From assembly GCA_003054665.1 (NCBI GenBank), contig QAYY01000013.1, positions 1 to 64,000 of the forward strand: a stretch of DNA of 64,000 nucleotides, read 5' to 3'. The stretch comes from Opitutaceae bacterium EW11 (GTDB taxonomy: Bacteria; Verrucomicrobiota; Verrucomicrobiia; Opitutales; Opitutaceae). The notes under the pieces are model-generated. The model was not told where the DNA came from and ran no database searches. It saw nothing but the letters and a program-made list of their open reading frames with translations. Shown in pieces: positions 40,478-50,112 of the stretch (the stretch's first letter is position 1; each line of letters starts with the position of its first letter). The translations under genes and the position numbers were made by a program.

Positions 40478-43400
40478 TGAAGGCCGCCAGCAGAAAGAAA
40501 CTCCGAGCGAGCGAACTGCTCGGGCGTGCAAAACCGCGCGTGACGAGGAGCACGAATCCTCTAGTCTCGGAGGAAATGTCGCACCCCGTAGCCGATTACC
40601 TCTCACAGCTGTACTCCTGCCTAGGCGTCGGCGTCCCTGAGACGTCCGGATACCCTGCGCTTTCTGCGCTCCTCAACACGGTGGGGGAATCGCTCAGCCC
40701 CAAGATTACCGCTGTGATCCATCCGGCAAACACAGGTGCGGGCTTACCAGACGGCGGTCTCTTTTCTGCCAAGGACCTGAAGAAGAACGGGCCAAACGCT
40801 CAGACGCTCTTCGAGCTCAAGCCTGAACGAGGAGTGATCGAGGTTAAAGGATTGGCGGAGGACATTACCGGGATCGAGAAAGAGCCACAAGTCAGCCGCT
40901 ACCTTCAGCACTACGGTCAGGTCCTGGTCACGAATTACCGCTCATATGCGATGTTCTCGTGGGAAGGTGGCGCAGCCAAACGGGGCGAAACCTTCACAAT
41001 AGCCGAGAGCGAACAGGCATTCTGGGAGAAGGTTCAGGACGTACGCCGGGTCCCCAACCATCCTGTCCTAGAGCGACTGTTCCAGTACCTGAAGCGCGCG
41101 CTCTTGAGCACAGCTCGAATCACGACACCCGAAGACTTGGCGGCCTTTTTGGCGAGCTATGCAAGTGAAGCACGGGCGCGCGTTGAGCTGGCGCCGCTCA
41201 AGACACTATCGCCGGTGCAGAAGGCACTGAGTGACGCATTGGGCATCCACTTCGATGGAGAAAAAGGCACGCACTTCTTCCAAGCAACCTTGGTTCAAAC
41301 GCTTTTCTACGGACTGTTTTCGGCTTGGGTTTTGTGGCACGAGTCTGCACCCGGAACTGGGGACCGCTTCAAATGGAAGCTCTCGGCTGACTACTTGGGC
41401 TTGCCGATTCTGCGCACCCTATTCGTGCAGCTCGCGGGCGATTCGCGGAAGCTCCAGGCAATGGATCTGGAGGAGGTACTCAACTGGACGGAGGACTGCT
41501 TGGCGCGAGTGGACCGGACGAGCTTCTTCGCTCGGTACGACATGGGCGATGCGGTACAGTATTTCTACGAGCCATTCTTGGCGAAGTTCGATCCAGACCT
41601 TCGCAAGCAATTTGGCGTATGGTACACGCCGCCCGAGGTCGTTCGCTACATGGTGGGCCGCGTTGATGAGGTGCTGCGCGACCACTTTGGCCTCGCGGAC
41701 GGTTTGGCAGATCCGAGCGTGATCGTTCTCGATCCGTGCTGTGGAACTGGAGCGTATCTAGTTGAGACGCTGAGAATGATCTACGGCCGCTTCGATTCCG
41801 CGTACGGTAAAACGCAGGCCGCAGTAAAGATCCGCGAGCTCGCGAAGAACCGGCTATTTGGCTTCGAGCTTCTTCCTGCACCGTACGTTGTTTCCCACCT
41901 TCAGATCGACCTAATGCTAACCCGCTGGGGAGCAGCTCTCGACCACCACAAGGACGAGAGAGCCGGGGTGTTTCTGACCAACTCGCTGACGGGCTGGGTT
42001 CCAGTGAAATCGCCGAAAGACCAGGTCCTTTTTCCCGAATTCTCTGACGAACGCGACGCAGCGGAACGGGTGAAACGAAAAGAACAGATCTTGGTTATCA
42101 TCGGAAATCCTCCGTACGACGGCTTTGCGGGACTTGCTGTAGAAGAGGAGCGAAATCTCAGCGAGGCCTACCGCCAGACCAAAGAAGTTGCTCCTCCGCA
42201 GGGGCAGGGACTCAACGACCCATATATCCGTTTCTTTCGGATGGCTGAGCGCAGGATCACGGAGGGTGTTCCAGACTCAGATAGCATCACAGCTGGGGTG
42301 CCGGTGCAGGATGCTAAAGGTGTGGTCTGCTTCATCTCCAACTACTCATGGCTGGCCGGCTTATCTCACACCGGGATGCGGGAGCGATATATGGAAGTCT
42401 TCGACGAGATTTCTATTGATTGCCTAAACGGTGACAAGTTTGCCACGGGGAAGAAAACACCCGACGGCAGTCCAGATCCTAGCGTCTTCTCAACAGAAAA
42501 GAATCCTGAGGGTATTCAGGTGGGCACTGCCATCGCACTCCTTGAGCGACACGGCCTTGGTGCTCTCGCGAAGAAGAAGTTCGATCCCGAGAAATACACG
42601 CCCCGCGCACAGGTCCATTTTCGAAACTGGTGGGGAAAGCAGAAACGCTCTGAACTCCTCAGCTCGTTGCAGAAACCTGTTGCTGCGAAGAAACTCGCAC
42701 CTGCCCAAAAGTTCAACCTGGTGTTCACGCCTGTAGGAGTTCGCGTGGATTACGAGTCTTGGCCGCTTTTGACAGAAGTCTTCCCACAAGGTTTTTCCGG
42801 AATCAAGACCGCGAGAGATAGGGATCTCGTTTCGATTGACGAAAAGCCTCTGCAGGAACGCATGGCGAAGTACTTCGATCCGTCAGTCTCGTTGGACACA
42901 CTGAAGAAGTTCGTTCCAGAACTCACTTCAAGTGATGACCGATATGATCCTGCGGCAGTTCGTAAGACGCTGTTGGCGCGGGGTGAGACACCGAAATCGA
43001 TCACTAAATATTGCTACCGTCCTTTTGACGTCCGGTTCTTGTACTGGGAGCTCGAAACCAAGCTTCTCGACGAACGACGATCCGAACTGCGTCCCCAAAT
43101 CTTCCGGGGCAACGTTGGCTTCGTTTTGGCCCAGAAGACCCGCAAGGGCTTCCAGCCGCCGATTGTTACTCCTCTCCCTGCCTCTTACCACGTGGTAGAG
43201 AACGTGTCGCTGTGGTTTCCTCTCTATGTGGACTACTCGTCCACGAGCCACGATAGCCACACGACTATGGACTTCTTCTCGAAGTCGGGACCGCAGCCGA
43301 ACATTTCGGAAGCCGCCGCAGGGTACTTGGATCACATTGGAGCCGCGCCAGACGATTTGTTTTATCACGCGATCGCGATCATGCATTCGGCGGAGTTTTG

Positions 43401-43992
43401 CGCCGAGAATGCCGATGCATTGGAGCTTGGGTGGCCCAGAATTCCCCTTCCATCGAAGAAGAATCTACTTCGGAAGGGTGCTGAGCTTGGGCGCTCTGTC
43501 TCAGCGCTTCTTGATACGGAAGCCGACGTGACCGGCGTTACAGGGTTGAGGGTCCTGCCGTTCCTCAAGGGGCTCGCAGAGCTCTCGGTTGGTTCAAGCG
43601 GCAAAAAGGGCGCAGCGCCAAACCTAGAGATCTCCGCGGGTTGGGGGTATATCCAACAGGCGAAACACGGAGCGATTGTGATGCCGGGTGGAGGCAAGGT
43701 AGAGCACTCGAGAGAACAACCTGGCATGCTGGATGTATATTTGAATGAGACGACTTATTGGAAAAACGTGCCTGAGCAGGTTTGGGAGTATACTCTCGGT
43801 GGATATCAGGTCCTGAAGAAGTGGCTAAGCTACCGCGAGGTGAAGCTGCTGGGTCGCGCAATCACGAGCGACGAAGCACAATCCTTTACAGTCTTTGTGA
43901 GGCGTATCGCGGCGCTCCTCAGCATGCAGGCTGATCTGGACGGTCACTATTCAGCTTCCGCCGATGATTCGGTGCAGTTGAAGAGGAAGTGA
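40477..43992 (+). CDS. type ISP/IIG-like restriction-modification enzyme
   Basis: 1171 residues. N-terminal nuclease-like region with PDGGLF near 90 and GVIEVKG near 120 (PD-(D/E)XK spacing). N6-adenine methyltransferase with motif I DPCCGTGAYLVE near 419 and motif IV GNPPYDGF near 542. The C-terminal ~450 residues resemble the type ISP specificity domain, including TTYWKNVPEQVWEY. Unlike LlaGI/LlaBIII-type ISP enzymes (about 1,500-1,600 residues) it lacks a visible helicase/translocase between nuclease and methylase, so it is closer in build to type IIG. One chain would methylate and cut its site. Confidence 0.82.
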   Translation: MKAASRKKLRASELLGRAKPRVTRSTNPLVSEEMSHPVADYLSQLYSCLGVGVPETSGYPALSALLNTVGESLSPKITAVIHPANTGAGLPDGGLFSAKDLKKNGPNAQTLFELKPERGVIEVKGLAEDITGIEKEPQVSRYLQHYGQVLVTNYRSYAMFSWEGGAAKRGETFTIAESEQAFWEKVQDVRRVPNHPVLERLFQYLKRALLSTARITTPEDLAAFLASYASEARARVELAPLKTLSPVQKALSDALGIHFDGEKGTHFFQATLVQTLFYGLFSAWVLWHESAPGTGDRFKWKLSADYLGLPILRTLFVQLAGDSRKLQAMDLEEVLNWTEDCLARVDRTSFFARYDMGDAVQYFYEPFLAKFDPDLRKQFGVWYTPPEVVRYMVGRVDEVLRDHFGLADGLADPSVIVLDPCCGTGAYLVETLRMIYGRFDSAYGKTQAAVKIRELAKNRLFGFELLPAPYVVSHLQIDLMLTRWGAALDHHKDERAGVFLTNSLTGWVPVKSPKDQVLFPEFSDERDAAERVKRKEQILVIIGNPPYDGFAGLAVEEERNLSEAYRQTKEVAPPQGQGLNDPYIRFFRMAERRITEGVPDSDSITAGVPVQDAKGVVCFISNYSWLAGLSHTGMRERYMEVFDEISIDCLNGDKFATGKKTPDGSPDPSVFSTEKNPEGIQVGTAIALLERHGLGALAKKKFDPEKYTPRAQVHFRNWWGKQKRSELLSSLQKPVAAKKLAPAQKFNLVFTPVGVRVDYESWPLLTEVFPQGFSGIKTARDRDLVSIDEKPLQERMAKYFDPSVSLDTLKKFVPELTSSDDRYDPAAVRKTLLARGETPKSITKYCYRPFDVRFLYWELETKLLDERRSELRPQIFRGNVGFVLAQKTRKGFQPPIVTPLPASYHVVENVSLWFPLYVDYSSTSHDSHTTMDFFSKSGPQPNISEAAAGYLDHIGAAPDDLFYHAIAIMHSAEFCAENADALELGWPRIPLPSKKNLLRKGAELGRSVSALLDTEADVTGVTGLRVLPFLKGLAELSVGSSGKKGAAPNLEISAGWGYIQQAKHGAIVMPGGGKVEHSREQPGMLDVYLNETTYWKNVPEQVWEYTLGGYQVLKKWLSYREVKLLGRAITSDEAQSFTVFVRRIAALLSMQADLDGHYSASADDSVQLKRK

Positions 43993-44627
43993 AGATACTC
44001 CATGTAGCCGGTCTCCACTTACGCCAGGAGTGGTTCGAGTGGGTCTCTGGCCGGGTCGCGTCAGCGCACCTAGACCTAGTCGCAGTTTCTGGCGACCTGC
44101 TCGACGTGACATCGACAGTCCCACTTCCGAAGCAGCAGGAAATCGTACGTGCGTGGATCGAGAACTTGCGCCGAACTCCTGTGGTAATCTGCTCCGGAAA
44201 TCACGATGGTGGGCTCGATCTTGCGTCACTTCGTGAGAGTGGCGCGATCGTCGCGGTGGATGGCGAGACATGGAATCATGATGGGCTCAGGATCGGAGTC
44301 TCCGGCTGGGACACTGCCCCCGTCATGAATTGCGACATCCTCGTCACCCATGCACCCCCTTGTGGCTGCGCCTGTGCAGCCTCGGGCGATCGTGACCACG
44401 GAGATTTGGAGCACGCCGACGCGCTGCGCGGCGGGGAAGGGCCGGAGTTGATACTTGCTGGGCACATACACCAGCCCCAGCGAAGGCACTGCAGGTTTCC
44501 TCCCATTGATCCTTTTTGTACCGTTCTGGTGCCCGGGTTTTGTGATGCTCCAGTTCCGAATCACTGGGTGATAGACACAGAGAAAAAACGCGCCATGAGC
44601 GAATCTGGCGACGTCGTGAAGATCTAG
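43989..44627 (+). CDS. metallophosphoesterase lacking first metal Asp
   Basis: 212 residues from GTG 43989, overlapping the RM stop by 4 bases. Motifs: GDLLD near 36, GNHD near 76, THAP near 117 and GHIHQP near 158, as in YfcE/Mre11-like phosphoesterases. The first motif, normally D-x-H, reads AGLHL: Asp is replaced by Gly or Ala, so the two-metal site is incomplete or shifted. Coupling to the RM gene suggests a role with that system. A terminator follows. Confidence 0.78.
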   Translation: MKILHVAGLHLRQEWFEWVSGRVASAHLDLVAVSGDLLDVTSTVPLPKQQEIVRAWIENLRRTPVVICSGNHDGGLDLASLRESGAIVAVDGETWNHDGLRIGVSGWDTAPVMNCDILVTHAPPCGCACAASGDRDHGDLEHADALRGGEGPELILAGHIHQPQRRHCRFPPIDPFCTVLVPGFCDAPVPNHWVIDTEKKRAMSESGDVVKI

Positions 44628-44657
44628 TTCTCTGCTGGAATCCCCCTGAAGTTCCTT

Positions 44658-44691
44658 AGCCGCGGCAATCAGCCGCGGCTTTGTTGTTTTT
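44658..44691 (+). terminator. intrinsic terminator of RM operon
   Basis: GCCGCGGC/GCCGCGGC around AATCA with an outer A-T pair, then TTTGTTGTTTTT. Confidence 0.85.
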
Positions 44692-44801
44692 ACAGGCCTC
44701 GTTGGGCCCCGGCAGACGCGTGTAGCTGTTGCGAGGTCCGGCCGGGGACGCAGCGGGAGGCGTTATCGAGAAAACCCGGGCTCCTCAAAACTTGGGACCC
44801 C

Positions 44802-44825
44802 AAAAACGCGAGGGCGCGGTACCCT
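44802..44825 (+). promoter_or_regulatory. RGAAWC-type promoter (paralogous to that at 54011)
   Basis: AAAAAC (44802-44807), spacer gcgagGGCGCGG, TACCCT (44820-44825). The 40 bases from AAACTTGGGACCCC onward are nearly identical to those at 54011, so the two promoters share a recent duplication. Confidence 0.7.
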
Positions 44826-44845
44826 GTTCCAACGAAAAGAACAGT

Positions 44846-45163
44846 ATGAAAGATCCCTCCAACGTTTATACAAGCGAGCTACCCACTGCGGGACTCTCGG
44901 CTTTTGATGTGCTCCTCGAAGCGGTGCTGCTCGGAGCAGTCTCGTTCGTAGCCATGGTTCACGTGCCCCTGATGGGCGCACTGGGCTTCGGCCTCGCCGC
45001 AATTCGCGTGGCGCGACTCGCGCCCAACTCGATCCTCCGCGGTGGTGTACTCGCGGTGGGACTATGCGTTGCCGTGGGCGCCTACGCGCTGGGCAACTTT
45101 GCCAAGGCACACCGGCACCCCGTGCAGTGCGTCCTGCTAAAAGATATATCGATCCGGCGCTGA
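44846..45163 (+). CDS. small membrane protein
   Basis: 105 residues from ATG 44846. Hydrophobic segments at about 22-40, 41-56 and 68-86; short charged tail. Unrecognised. The leader contains AACGAAAAGAAC but no Shine-Dalgarno. A paralogous promoter controls the single-span protein at 54057, so both may be part of the same envelope or transfer response. Confidence 0.55.
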   Translation: MKDPSNVYTSELPTAGLSAFDVLLEAVLLGAVSFVAMVHVPLMGALGFGLAAIRVARLAPNSILRGGVLAVGLCVAVGAYALGNFAKAHRHPVQCVLLKDISIRR

Positions 45164-45238
45164 ACCGACGCTCCAAAGTTTCATCCCCCGGTTTTTCAAA
45201 GGCGCTCTATTGTAGGGCGCTACAAGCAGAACTACATT

Positions 45239-46420
45239 ATGAAATCCTCCAGCCTCATCCTCGCCGCCCTCGCGGCCACCTCATTTGCCTCCATGGCCTC
45301 CGCCAGTGGCACTACAAACTGGGACGCTGCAGTTGATGCCGGCGCTCCCTTCCAACGAGGCTTTTCGATCGTTACGCCGTCAACGGCACCAACGGCCGGG
45401 AAGTCTTTTCTGGGTTACTCCTCGATCGGTGACCAAGCCGGCCGCGACCGCTACACTGCATCCATCACGACCGTCGGCAACGCCTCGGTGGTTGCCGACC
45501 TTGGGCGCAATTACAGGAGCCTCGCCGTCGGAGGCACCTCCTTAGGCGCAGACGAGCCGATCGTTTCCTGGGGTGCTCAGTACAGCACCGCCGAGCTCGA
45601 CGGTGCTTGGCGCCACACTGGTGTCTCGGCCGACGGGCACACGGTTCAAGGCGCCGTTCAGCTCTCGATGGGATACTGGTTTGTTGGCCTGAGGGGAGGA
45701 GCCACGCGTGAGACGCTCAATGTCGGTGAGATGCAGCTGCTAAGCGCCAATGGTCCCGCTGCGGCAGGTGGTATCACGCAATGGCTCGGCTCTATGCGTA
45801 TGGTCGGGCCGAACGAAAGCTACAGTTCGAAATACGTGGCCACAGAAGCGGGGTTCGAACGCTGGGGCGTACGTGGATCGCTCTTGTCAGTGTACCAGAG
45901 CAACAAAGCGCGCGAGCTCTCTGGCGACAAAACTCACACCAACCCAGCTAATGTCGCGAAACTGAGCTACGCCGATTCTTGGAACGTCGATGAAAAAACC
46001 TCTATCGTCGCGACGACTTCCGGCCAGGCTCAACTTGGTACCGTGGTGTGGCAGAGCGACCGAAGCTCCATGGGTCTTCCGGTCGCCGAGGAATTCGCGA
46101 TCGGCGGCGCCACCTCCACGCTTGTGCGCCGCGGTGCGACCGGTTCGAGCGGTTATGCAGCGACACTCGGGGTGAGTCGAAAAGATACTCTGTGGGGCTT
46201 CGAGCTCGATGGCACCATGGGCTTTTTCGGAAACGGTGTCCGCGAGGGCCATCCAAGTCGCTGCTGGAGCCGCGAAGCGGGCATGTTCGCCGTGGGCACC
46301 GCGAGCCGCAAGGTGGGGTCGGTCGAGCTGCTCTCGAGCGTCGGCGTCGTGAGCGCAGTAGCGACGAGCAACCTCGACCGAGACACCCGCGTGTATTTCG
46401 GGACAGGAGTCCTGTTCTGA
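45239..46420 (+). CDS. outer-membrane beta-barrel-like protein
   Basis: 393 residues. A signal peptide (1-23, ending ASAS) is followed by alternating beta strands rich in Gly, Ser, Thr and aromatic residues. The final strand, TRVYFGTGVLF, ends in Phe, the C-terminal signature of outer-membrane barrels. It resembles autotransporter barrels or porin-like proteins, but no passenger domain is present. The -10-like TATTGT lies 25 bases upstream without an RGAAWC element. Possible roles are surface exposure, exclusion or mating contact. Confidence 0.7.
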   Translation: MKSSSLILAALAATSFASMASASGTTNWDAAVDAGAPFQRGFSIVTPSTAPTAGKSFLGYSSIGDQAGRDRYTASITTVGNASVVADLGRNYRSLAVGGTSLGADEPIVSWGAQYSTAELDGAWRHTGVSADGHTVQGAVQLSMGYWFVGLRGGATRETLNVGEMQLLSANGPAAAGGITQWLGSMRMVGPNESYSSKYVATEAGFERWGVRGSLLSVYQSNKARELSGDKTHTNPANVAKLSYADSWNVDEKTSIVATTSGQAQLGTVVWQSDRSSMGLPVAEEFAIGGATSTLVRRGATGSSGYAATLGVSRKDTLWGFELDGTMGFFGNGVREGHPSRCWSREAGMFAVGTASRKVGSVELLSSVGVVSAVATSNLDRDTRVYFGTGVLF

Positions 46421-46436
46421 GTAAAGCGAGTGAATC

Positions 46437-46465
46437 AGCAGCGCCGGTCGGTCGGCGCTGCTTTT
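46437..46465 (+). terminator. intrinsic terminator
   Basis: AGCAGCGCCG/CGGCGCTGCT around GTCGGT, then TTT. Confidence 0.8.
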
Positions 46466-46480
46466 ACCCGTAACACCGCA

Positions 46481-46693
46481 ATGGACACACAACCAGAGAC
46501 ACAGAATCGGGACCGCTGCCTCTACAGCTGCAGCACGTTGCCCGAAGGTTCCCCTAAATGCTGCAACTCCGCAGCGGAGAACTTCGGGGCTCTGTGCAAT
46601 GGCCGCAGAGACTGCCCGATGTCGCGGTCAGCAGCTGAGGCTTGGAAGCAATTGCTTCGGCAGCGCGTCTATGTGCCGCGGGACGCGGCCTGA
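46481..46693 (+). CDS. small cysteine-rich protein
   Basis: 70 residues from ATG 46481 with six Cys (RDRCLYSCSTLPEG, SPKCCN, ALCNG, DCPM) and a basic helical end. The Cys pattern suggests disulfides or a metal site. Unrecognised. First of a set of closely spaced genes (46481-47926). Confidence 0.45.
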   Translation: MDTQPETQNRDRCLYSCSTLPEGSPKCCNSAAENFGALCNGRRDCPMSRSAAEAWKQLLRQRVYVPRDAA

Positions 46694-46704
46694 GGAAGAC
46701 CAAC

Positions 46705-46980
46705 ATGAAGCTCAAGAACTACACTTTCATTTCTTGCAAGGGCGACGTTCTAGTCGCACAGGCTGACACACTGGACGCTGCACGTGATCGCCTTTGTGAT
46801 CAGGAGGCTCAACTGATCGCGGTTTCTTCTGTGGGCCTCGCAGCAGTTTGCATCCATCGCAGCAGCTGCCCGAGAAGCTGCCCAGGCTACCTTCGTTGCG
46901 ACCATGGATTGTCTCATGCTCAGGTAGCCACCAATGAAGCGCTCCAAGCGGAGCGGAGTCCCGGAAAGGCTGCCGCTTGA
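46705..46980 (+). CDS. small hypothetical protein
   Basis: 91 residues from ATG 46705, eleven bases after the previous stop, with GAGGAAGACC as a weak ribosome site. A beta-alpha start (NYTFISCKGDVLVAQADTLDAARDRLCD) and a Cys/Ser-rich second half. No family. Confidence 0.5.
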   Translation: MKLKNYTFISCKGDVLVAQADTLDAARDRLCDQEAQLIAVSSVGLAAVCIHRSSCPRSCPGYLRCDHGLSHAQVATNEALQAERSPGKAAA

Positions 46981-47501
46981 AGGAGAACCATCCAGAGCCA
47001 CATCCAAGTGGCATTATAGCCGTTGAGGACTGGCAACTCCTCTCGCGACCAGAGCGGCACCTTCGGGTCTTCCATGGCGTTATCGAAGGAGGTGAGCGTG
47101 TCTGGGGAACAGCAACTTACGCGAGTGTCTCACCAGGCCGGCCAAAATTTGAGGTGCTCCCGGGCTGCACCTATTGCCATGAAGATGGCACCACCATTTT
47201 CTTGGCACTCGACGAGGCGACAGGTCTGCAGCTCACGCTCCTACATCGCGCCTGGCTGAGCCTACGCGCGGCGATGTACGCCGCGGCCCGTGGAAGCACC
47301 GAGCGAAGAGACTACGAAGGCGCCCTGAAGGAGCTCCTGTTTGTCGCATCGAGCGAGGGTATACACGGGGTGCTACGCGCGTTTGCTGAGCGTCTCTATG
47401 ACGAGGAGCTCGTGCCGCTCATGCTCAAAAATCTCGGCGGCGCGCTATTCTATGACGCGGTCACGGACCGCGTGAGCTTTCAACCTATGAAGCAACTATG
47501 A
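46977..47501 (+). CDS. hypothetical protein
   Basis: 174 residues, with TTG 46977 as start overlapping the preceding stop by 4 bases. Soluble; it contains CTYCHEDGT near residue 64 and a helical C-terminus (YEGALKELLFVASSEGIHGVL). Unrecognised. Coupled also to the nuclease-like gene downstream (4-base overlap). Confidence 0.5.
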   Translation: MKENHPEPHPSGIIAVEDWQLLSRPERHLRVFHGVIEGGERVWGTATYASVSPGRPKFEVLPGCTYCHEDGTTIFLALDEATGLQLTLLHRAWLSLRAAMYAAARGSTERRDYEGALKELLFVASSEGIHGVLRAFAERLYDEELVPLMLKNLGGALFYDAVTDRVSFQPMKQL

Positions 47502-47926
47502 TCTTCCAACTTTGCATCATCGCCGGCGTGACCGCCTTTGCGACTTACAACATCGCAACCTTCGGCAGCAGGAAGCTCACGACTAAGCTTGAGGGCAAGA
47601 CCCTCATACAGTCCGATCGCCTCGGAGGCGATCGCGCCACGCTTGACGCCGTGTGGTGGCCCCGCGAGTCGCAACGAACGATTGCCCTTCTTGCGGCGAC
47701 GAATCCGACGCTGGTTTGCGGCATTGATGCTGTGCTTCGCGACGGCCGACGCATGACGGAGGTAATAGTTAGCGAGGGACTGGGTTTCTCGTGTAGCACT
47801 TGCTCGTCGCTATATTCACTCGAGCAACAGGCACGTGCTGAGCGACGAGGCCTGTGGCGCGACGATCCAACGGCAAGATTTACGTATGCAGCTCGGATGC
47901 AGCGGGAAAGTACACAAGGTTCTTAA
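47498..47926 (+). CDS. staphylococcal-nuclease-like protein
   Basis: 142 residues. An N-terminal hydrophobic helix (2-20) could be a signal or anchor. A short SNase-like barrel follows, with GLGFS near 95 and the typical end SLEQQARAERRGLWRDDP. Plasmid-encoded SNase-like nucleases (Nuc/ParB type) are common near transfer genes. The barrel is shorter than in full SNase and its first catalytic Arg is not obvious, so activity is uncertain. Confidence 0.6.
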   Translation: MIFQLCIIAGVTAFATYNIATFGSRKLTTKLEGKTLIQSDRLGGDRATLDAVWWPRESQRTIALLAATNPTLVCGIDAVLRDGRRMTEVIVSEGLGFSCSTCSSLYSLEQQARAERRGLWRDDPTARFTYAARMQRESTQGS

Positions 47927-47939
47927 TCGGGAAAACGAT

Positions 47940-49112
47940 ATGAAACGTAAAATACGACTCTTTATCCTGGCGACCTTCCTGACCGGGTCAGCCGTCGCTA
48001 AGGCGCAGACACTTACGGTCCTGCCCGAGACGCCAGCATGGCTCACTTGGCGTGTTGCCTTGAATCTATGCATCGCCGCTTCTCCGCTGATTCTCATCGG
48101 AACAGCATTCTTTGTCGTGTTCCTATTTGCGGGGATTAAGGAGCGGCAAAATCGGAGGGCATTTGCCAAGCTGCAACCCCATTTGCCGTCAAATCCCACG
48201 TATCGTGGGGACGGGACAGAGGCTTTTCGGCTTACTTGGGCGGAACTCGCAGAGGATGAAGATGAAAAACGATCGGGTAAGGTTGACCGATTTCTCGCGA
48301 AAGGAAAAGAGGTCCTGGTCATATTTCTCATCGTTGCTACGCTAGTCGGCGCGCTTACAGCAATCGCCGTCTATGCGTTTGTACCGTTAGCACGGCACGC
48401 ATTGGCGACTGGCGTTGGGCTGTTCCTCGTTGGCGTGGTCCTAGTCCGGTGCAGCAAGTATTCCTACGCCGTCGGCCTGGGCGGTTTCGCTGCACTGACT
48501 AAAAGAAGCGACGTGAGAGGCTACATTTCGGGAGCGCTCTGGGGGCCAACGCTCTACCGGAGAATCACGCATGCCGTGTATGGGTTCGAACGTCCCGCAA
48601 TATTCGCTTCAGCGGAACAGGCTGTAGCCGCGGTGCAAACGGCAGAGGGGAAACAGGTCATGTCTGAGGCGTTCCTGATCTGGGATCGTGCGATGACGCT
48701 GCGGCTGGGGAAGGTGGTCGTGGGGATGCTTATGCTGCATCTGTATGTGCCACCTGTGGCGTGGCTGGTCTTCGGGAAAGCAGTTGCAGTATTCTCTAGC
48801 GGGCTAATCTGCTGGATCGCAGTCGCGTCGTGTCTATTCTTGGGCGTTCGCTCATGGGAGATGTACGCGGAATTCGAGAAGGCGGGAATCGATACGTTTT
48901 GGCGTAAGCTCTTCGGGACGCTCATCCTCTTTCTTAGGGCACCACTGGCTTGGTCGAGACATCTAGGACATTGGCTGCTTTTGCCCGTCGCACTGCTCTC
49001 GCTGGCTCCGACTGCGCTGCTTGGAGCTATTCTCATGAAGTTTTTCGTGGTGCGTAAGCACGCAGATGCCGAGCAACTCTTTGGGGAGCTAGATAATCTG
49101 CCAAAACTTTAG
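47940..49112 (+). CDS. multi-pass membrane protein
   Basis: 390 residues from ATG 47940. A possible signal helix (5-22) is followed by hydrophobic segments at about 35-60, 120-142, 148-165, 258-280, 285-305 and 325-375. No family recognised. Its position between the nuclease-like gene and the coupling-protein cluster makes a transfer or envelope role plausible. GGGAAAACGAT precedes the ATG. Confidence 0.6.
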   Translation: MKRKIRLFILATFLTGSAVAKAQTLTVLPETPAWLTWRVALNLCIAASPLILIGTAFFVVFLFAGIKERQNRRAFAKLQPHLPSNPTYRGDGTEAFRLTWAELAEDEDEKRSGKVDRFLAKGKEVLVIFLIVATLVGALTAIAVYAFVPLARHALATGVGLFLVGVVLVRCSKYSYAVGLGGFAALTKRSDVRGYISGALWGPTLYRRITHAVYGFERPAIFASAEQAVAAVQTAEGKQVMSEAFLIWDRAMTLRLGKVVVGMLMLHLYVPPVAWLVFGKAVAVFSSGLICWIAVASCLFLGVRSWEMYAEFEKAGIDTFWRKLFGTLILFLRAPLAWSRHLGHWLLLPVALLSLAPTALLGAILMKFFVVRKHADAEQLFGELDNLPKL

Positions 49113-49148
49113 CCCCCAACTTTCCAATGCCGGCCTAATATATCCAAG

Positions 49149-50108
49149 ATGGTAACTAACAAGAATATGAAGAATCCAGCAGAAGCGGCACAGAAAGAAG
49201 CAGCGCGTCGCGCCGAGCAGGCGCAGGCGGAGTACGCTCGAAACATGAAAGCGGCGCAGCGAGAAATCAGCGCGCTTTCTCGCGAGGCGCCTCCGAGCAT
49301 AGTCGGCAAGATCTGCAGCAAATATAACCTCAGCGCGGAGCATTCCAAGGACCTCGAGCGGCAGTTCATCAGGTCGAAGCCGAAGGAGCAGGAGACTTAC
49401 CATGTCTCACGCGCAGCTTCCAATGGCGCTCCGGCAGAGAGCGACTCAAAGCGTTCCTCTCGCAATGAGGTCTCTATCGAGCGCGCCGCTGAAGAGTCCC
49501 ATCGCGCCGACGTCCGGCGCTCTCAAGACCTAAAGCAAGGTGCCGCGACTGACCATGGCTGGAAGGAACTCGCGGAAGAAGAAGCCAAGTTGGAGCCCAC
49601 TGCCGAGGACCACTTGCTCGCCAAAAAAGCCGCGGTGGCGGCTAAGGCCGAAGCGGATCACATCCGGAGCGGTCAGGAGAAGCTCACGAAGGCTCTGAGC
49701 GAAGGTGTACTGGGGAACTTCTCGGAAACCGAAGCACAAGAGCTTCGCGAGGCATCGGCTGCATGCCATGGTACGCCGCGGAACAGGGAAGAAGCGGAGG
49801 CTCTTCTTGAGAGCTACCGGCGAGGCATCAAGAGTGGCGAATTCGACGCCGAAAAGACCCGAGAAATCATGGTTGGCGGCGAGTCAGCGATCCTCCGCCA
49901 AGAAGCCGAGCTGTGCCTCGAAGGCGGCCGCGACATCGACATTCGCGAAGCGCGTGCATTGTCGGAGCAACTTCCAAAGGAGCAACAGGAGCAACTCAAG
50001 GATCGTATCGAATCGGCTTCCTCTGATTACCTCTACAGAGGCCAGCGTGAGCAGCAGAGCGAGGTCGCCACCGAGTCGCAGAGTCAGGCGATGCGCGCCA
50101 GTATGTAA
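49149..50108 (+). CDS. coiled-coil/charged hypothetical protein
   Basis: 319 residues, highly charged, Glu/Ala/Arg-rich and almost wholly helical, with no membrane segment. The ATG lies seven bases after TAATAT, so the mRNA should be leaderless or nearly so, although the RGAAWC element is absent. By composition it resembles plasmid transfer or partition accessory proteins. It precedes a similar charged protein and the coupling protein. Confidence 0.55.
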   Translation: MVTNKNMKNPAEAAQKEAARRAEQAQAEYARNMKAAQREISALSREAPPSIVGKICSKYNLSAEHSKDLERQFIRSKPKEQETYHVSRAASNGAPAESDSKRSSRNEVSIERAAEESHRADVRRSQDLKQGAATDHGWKELAEEEAKLEPTAEDHLLAKKAAVAAKAEADHIRSGQEKLTKALSEGVLGNFSETEAQELREASAACHGTPRNREEAEALLESYRRGIKSGEFDAEKTREIMVGGESAILRQEAELCLEGGRDIDIREARALSEQLPKEQQEQLKDRIESASSDYLYRGQREQQSEVATESQSQAMRASM

Positions 50109-50112
50109 CCCC

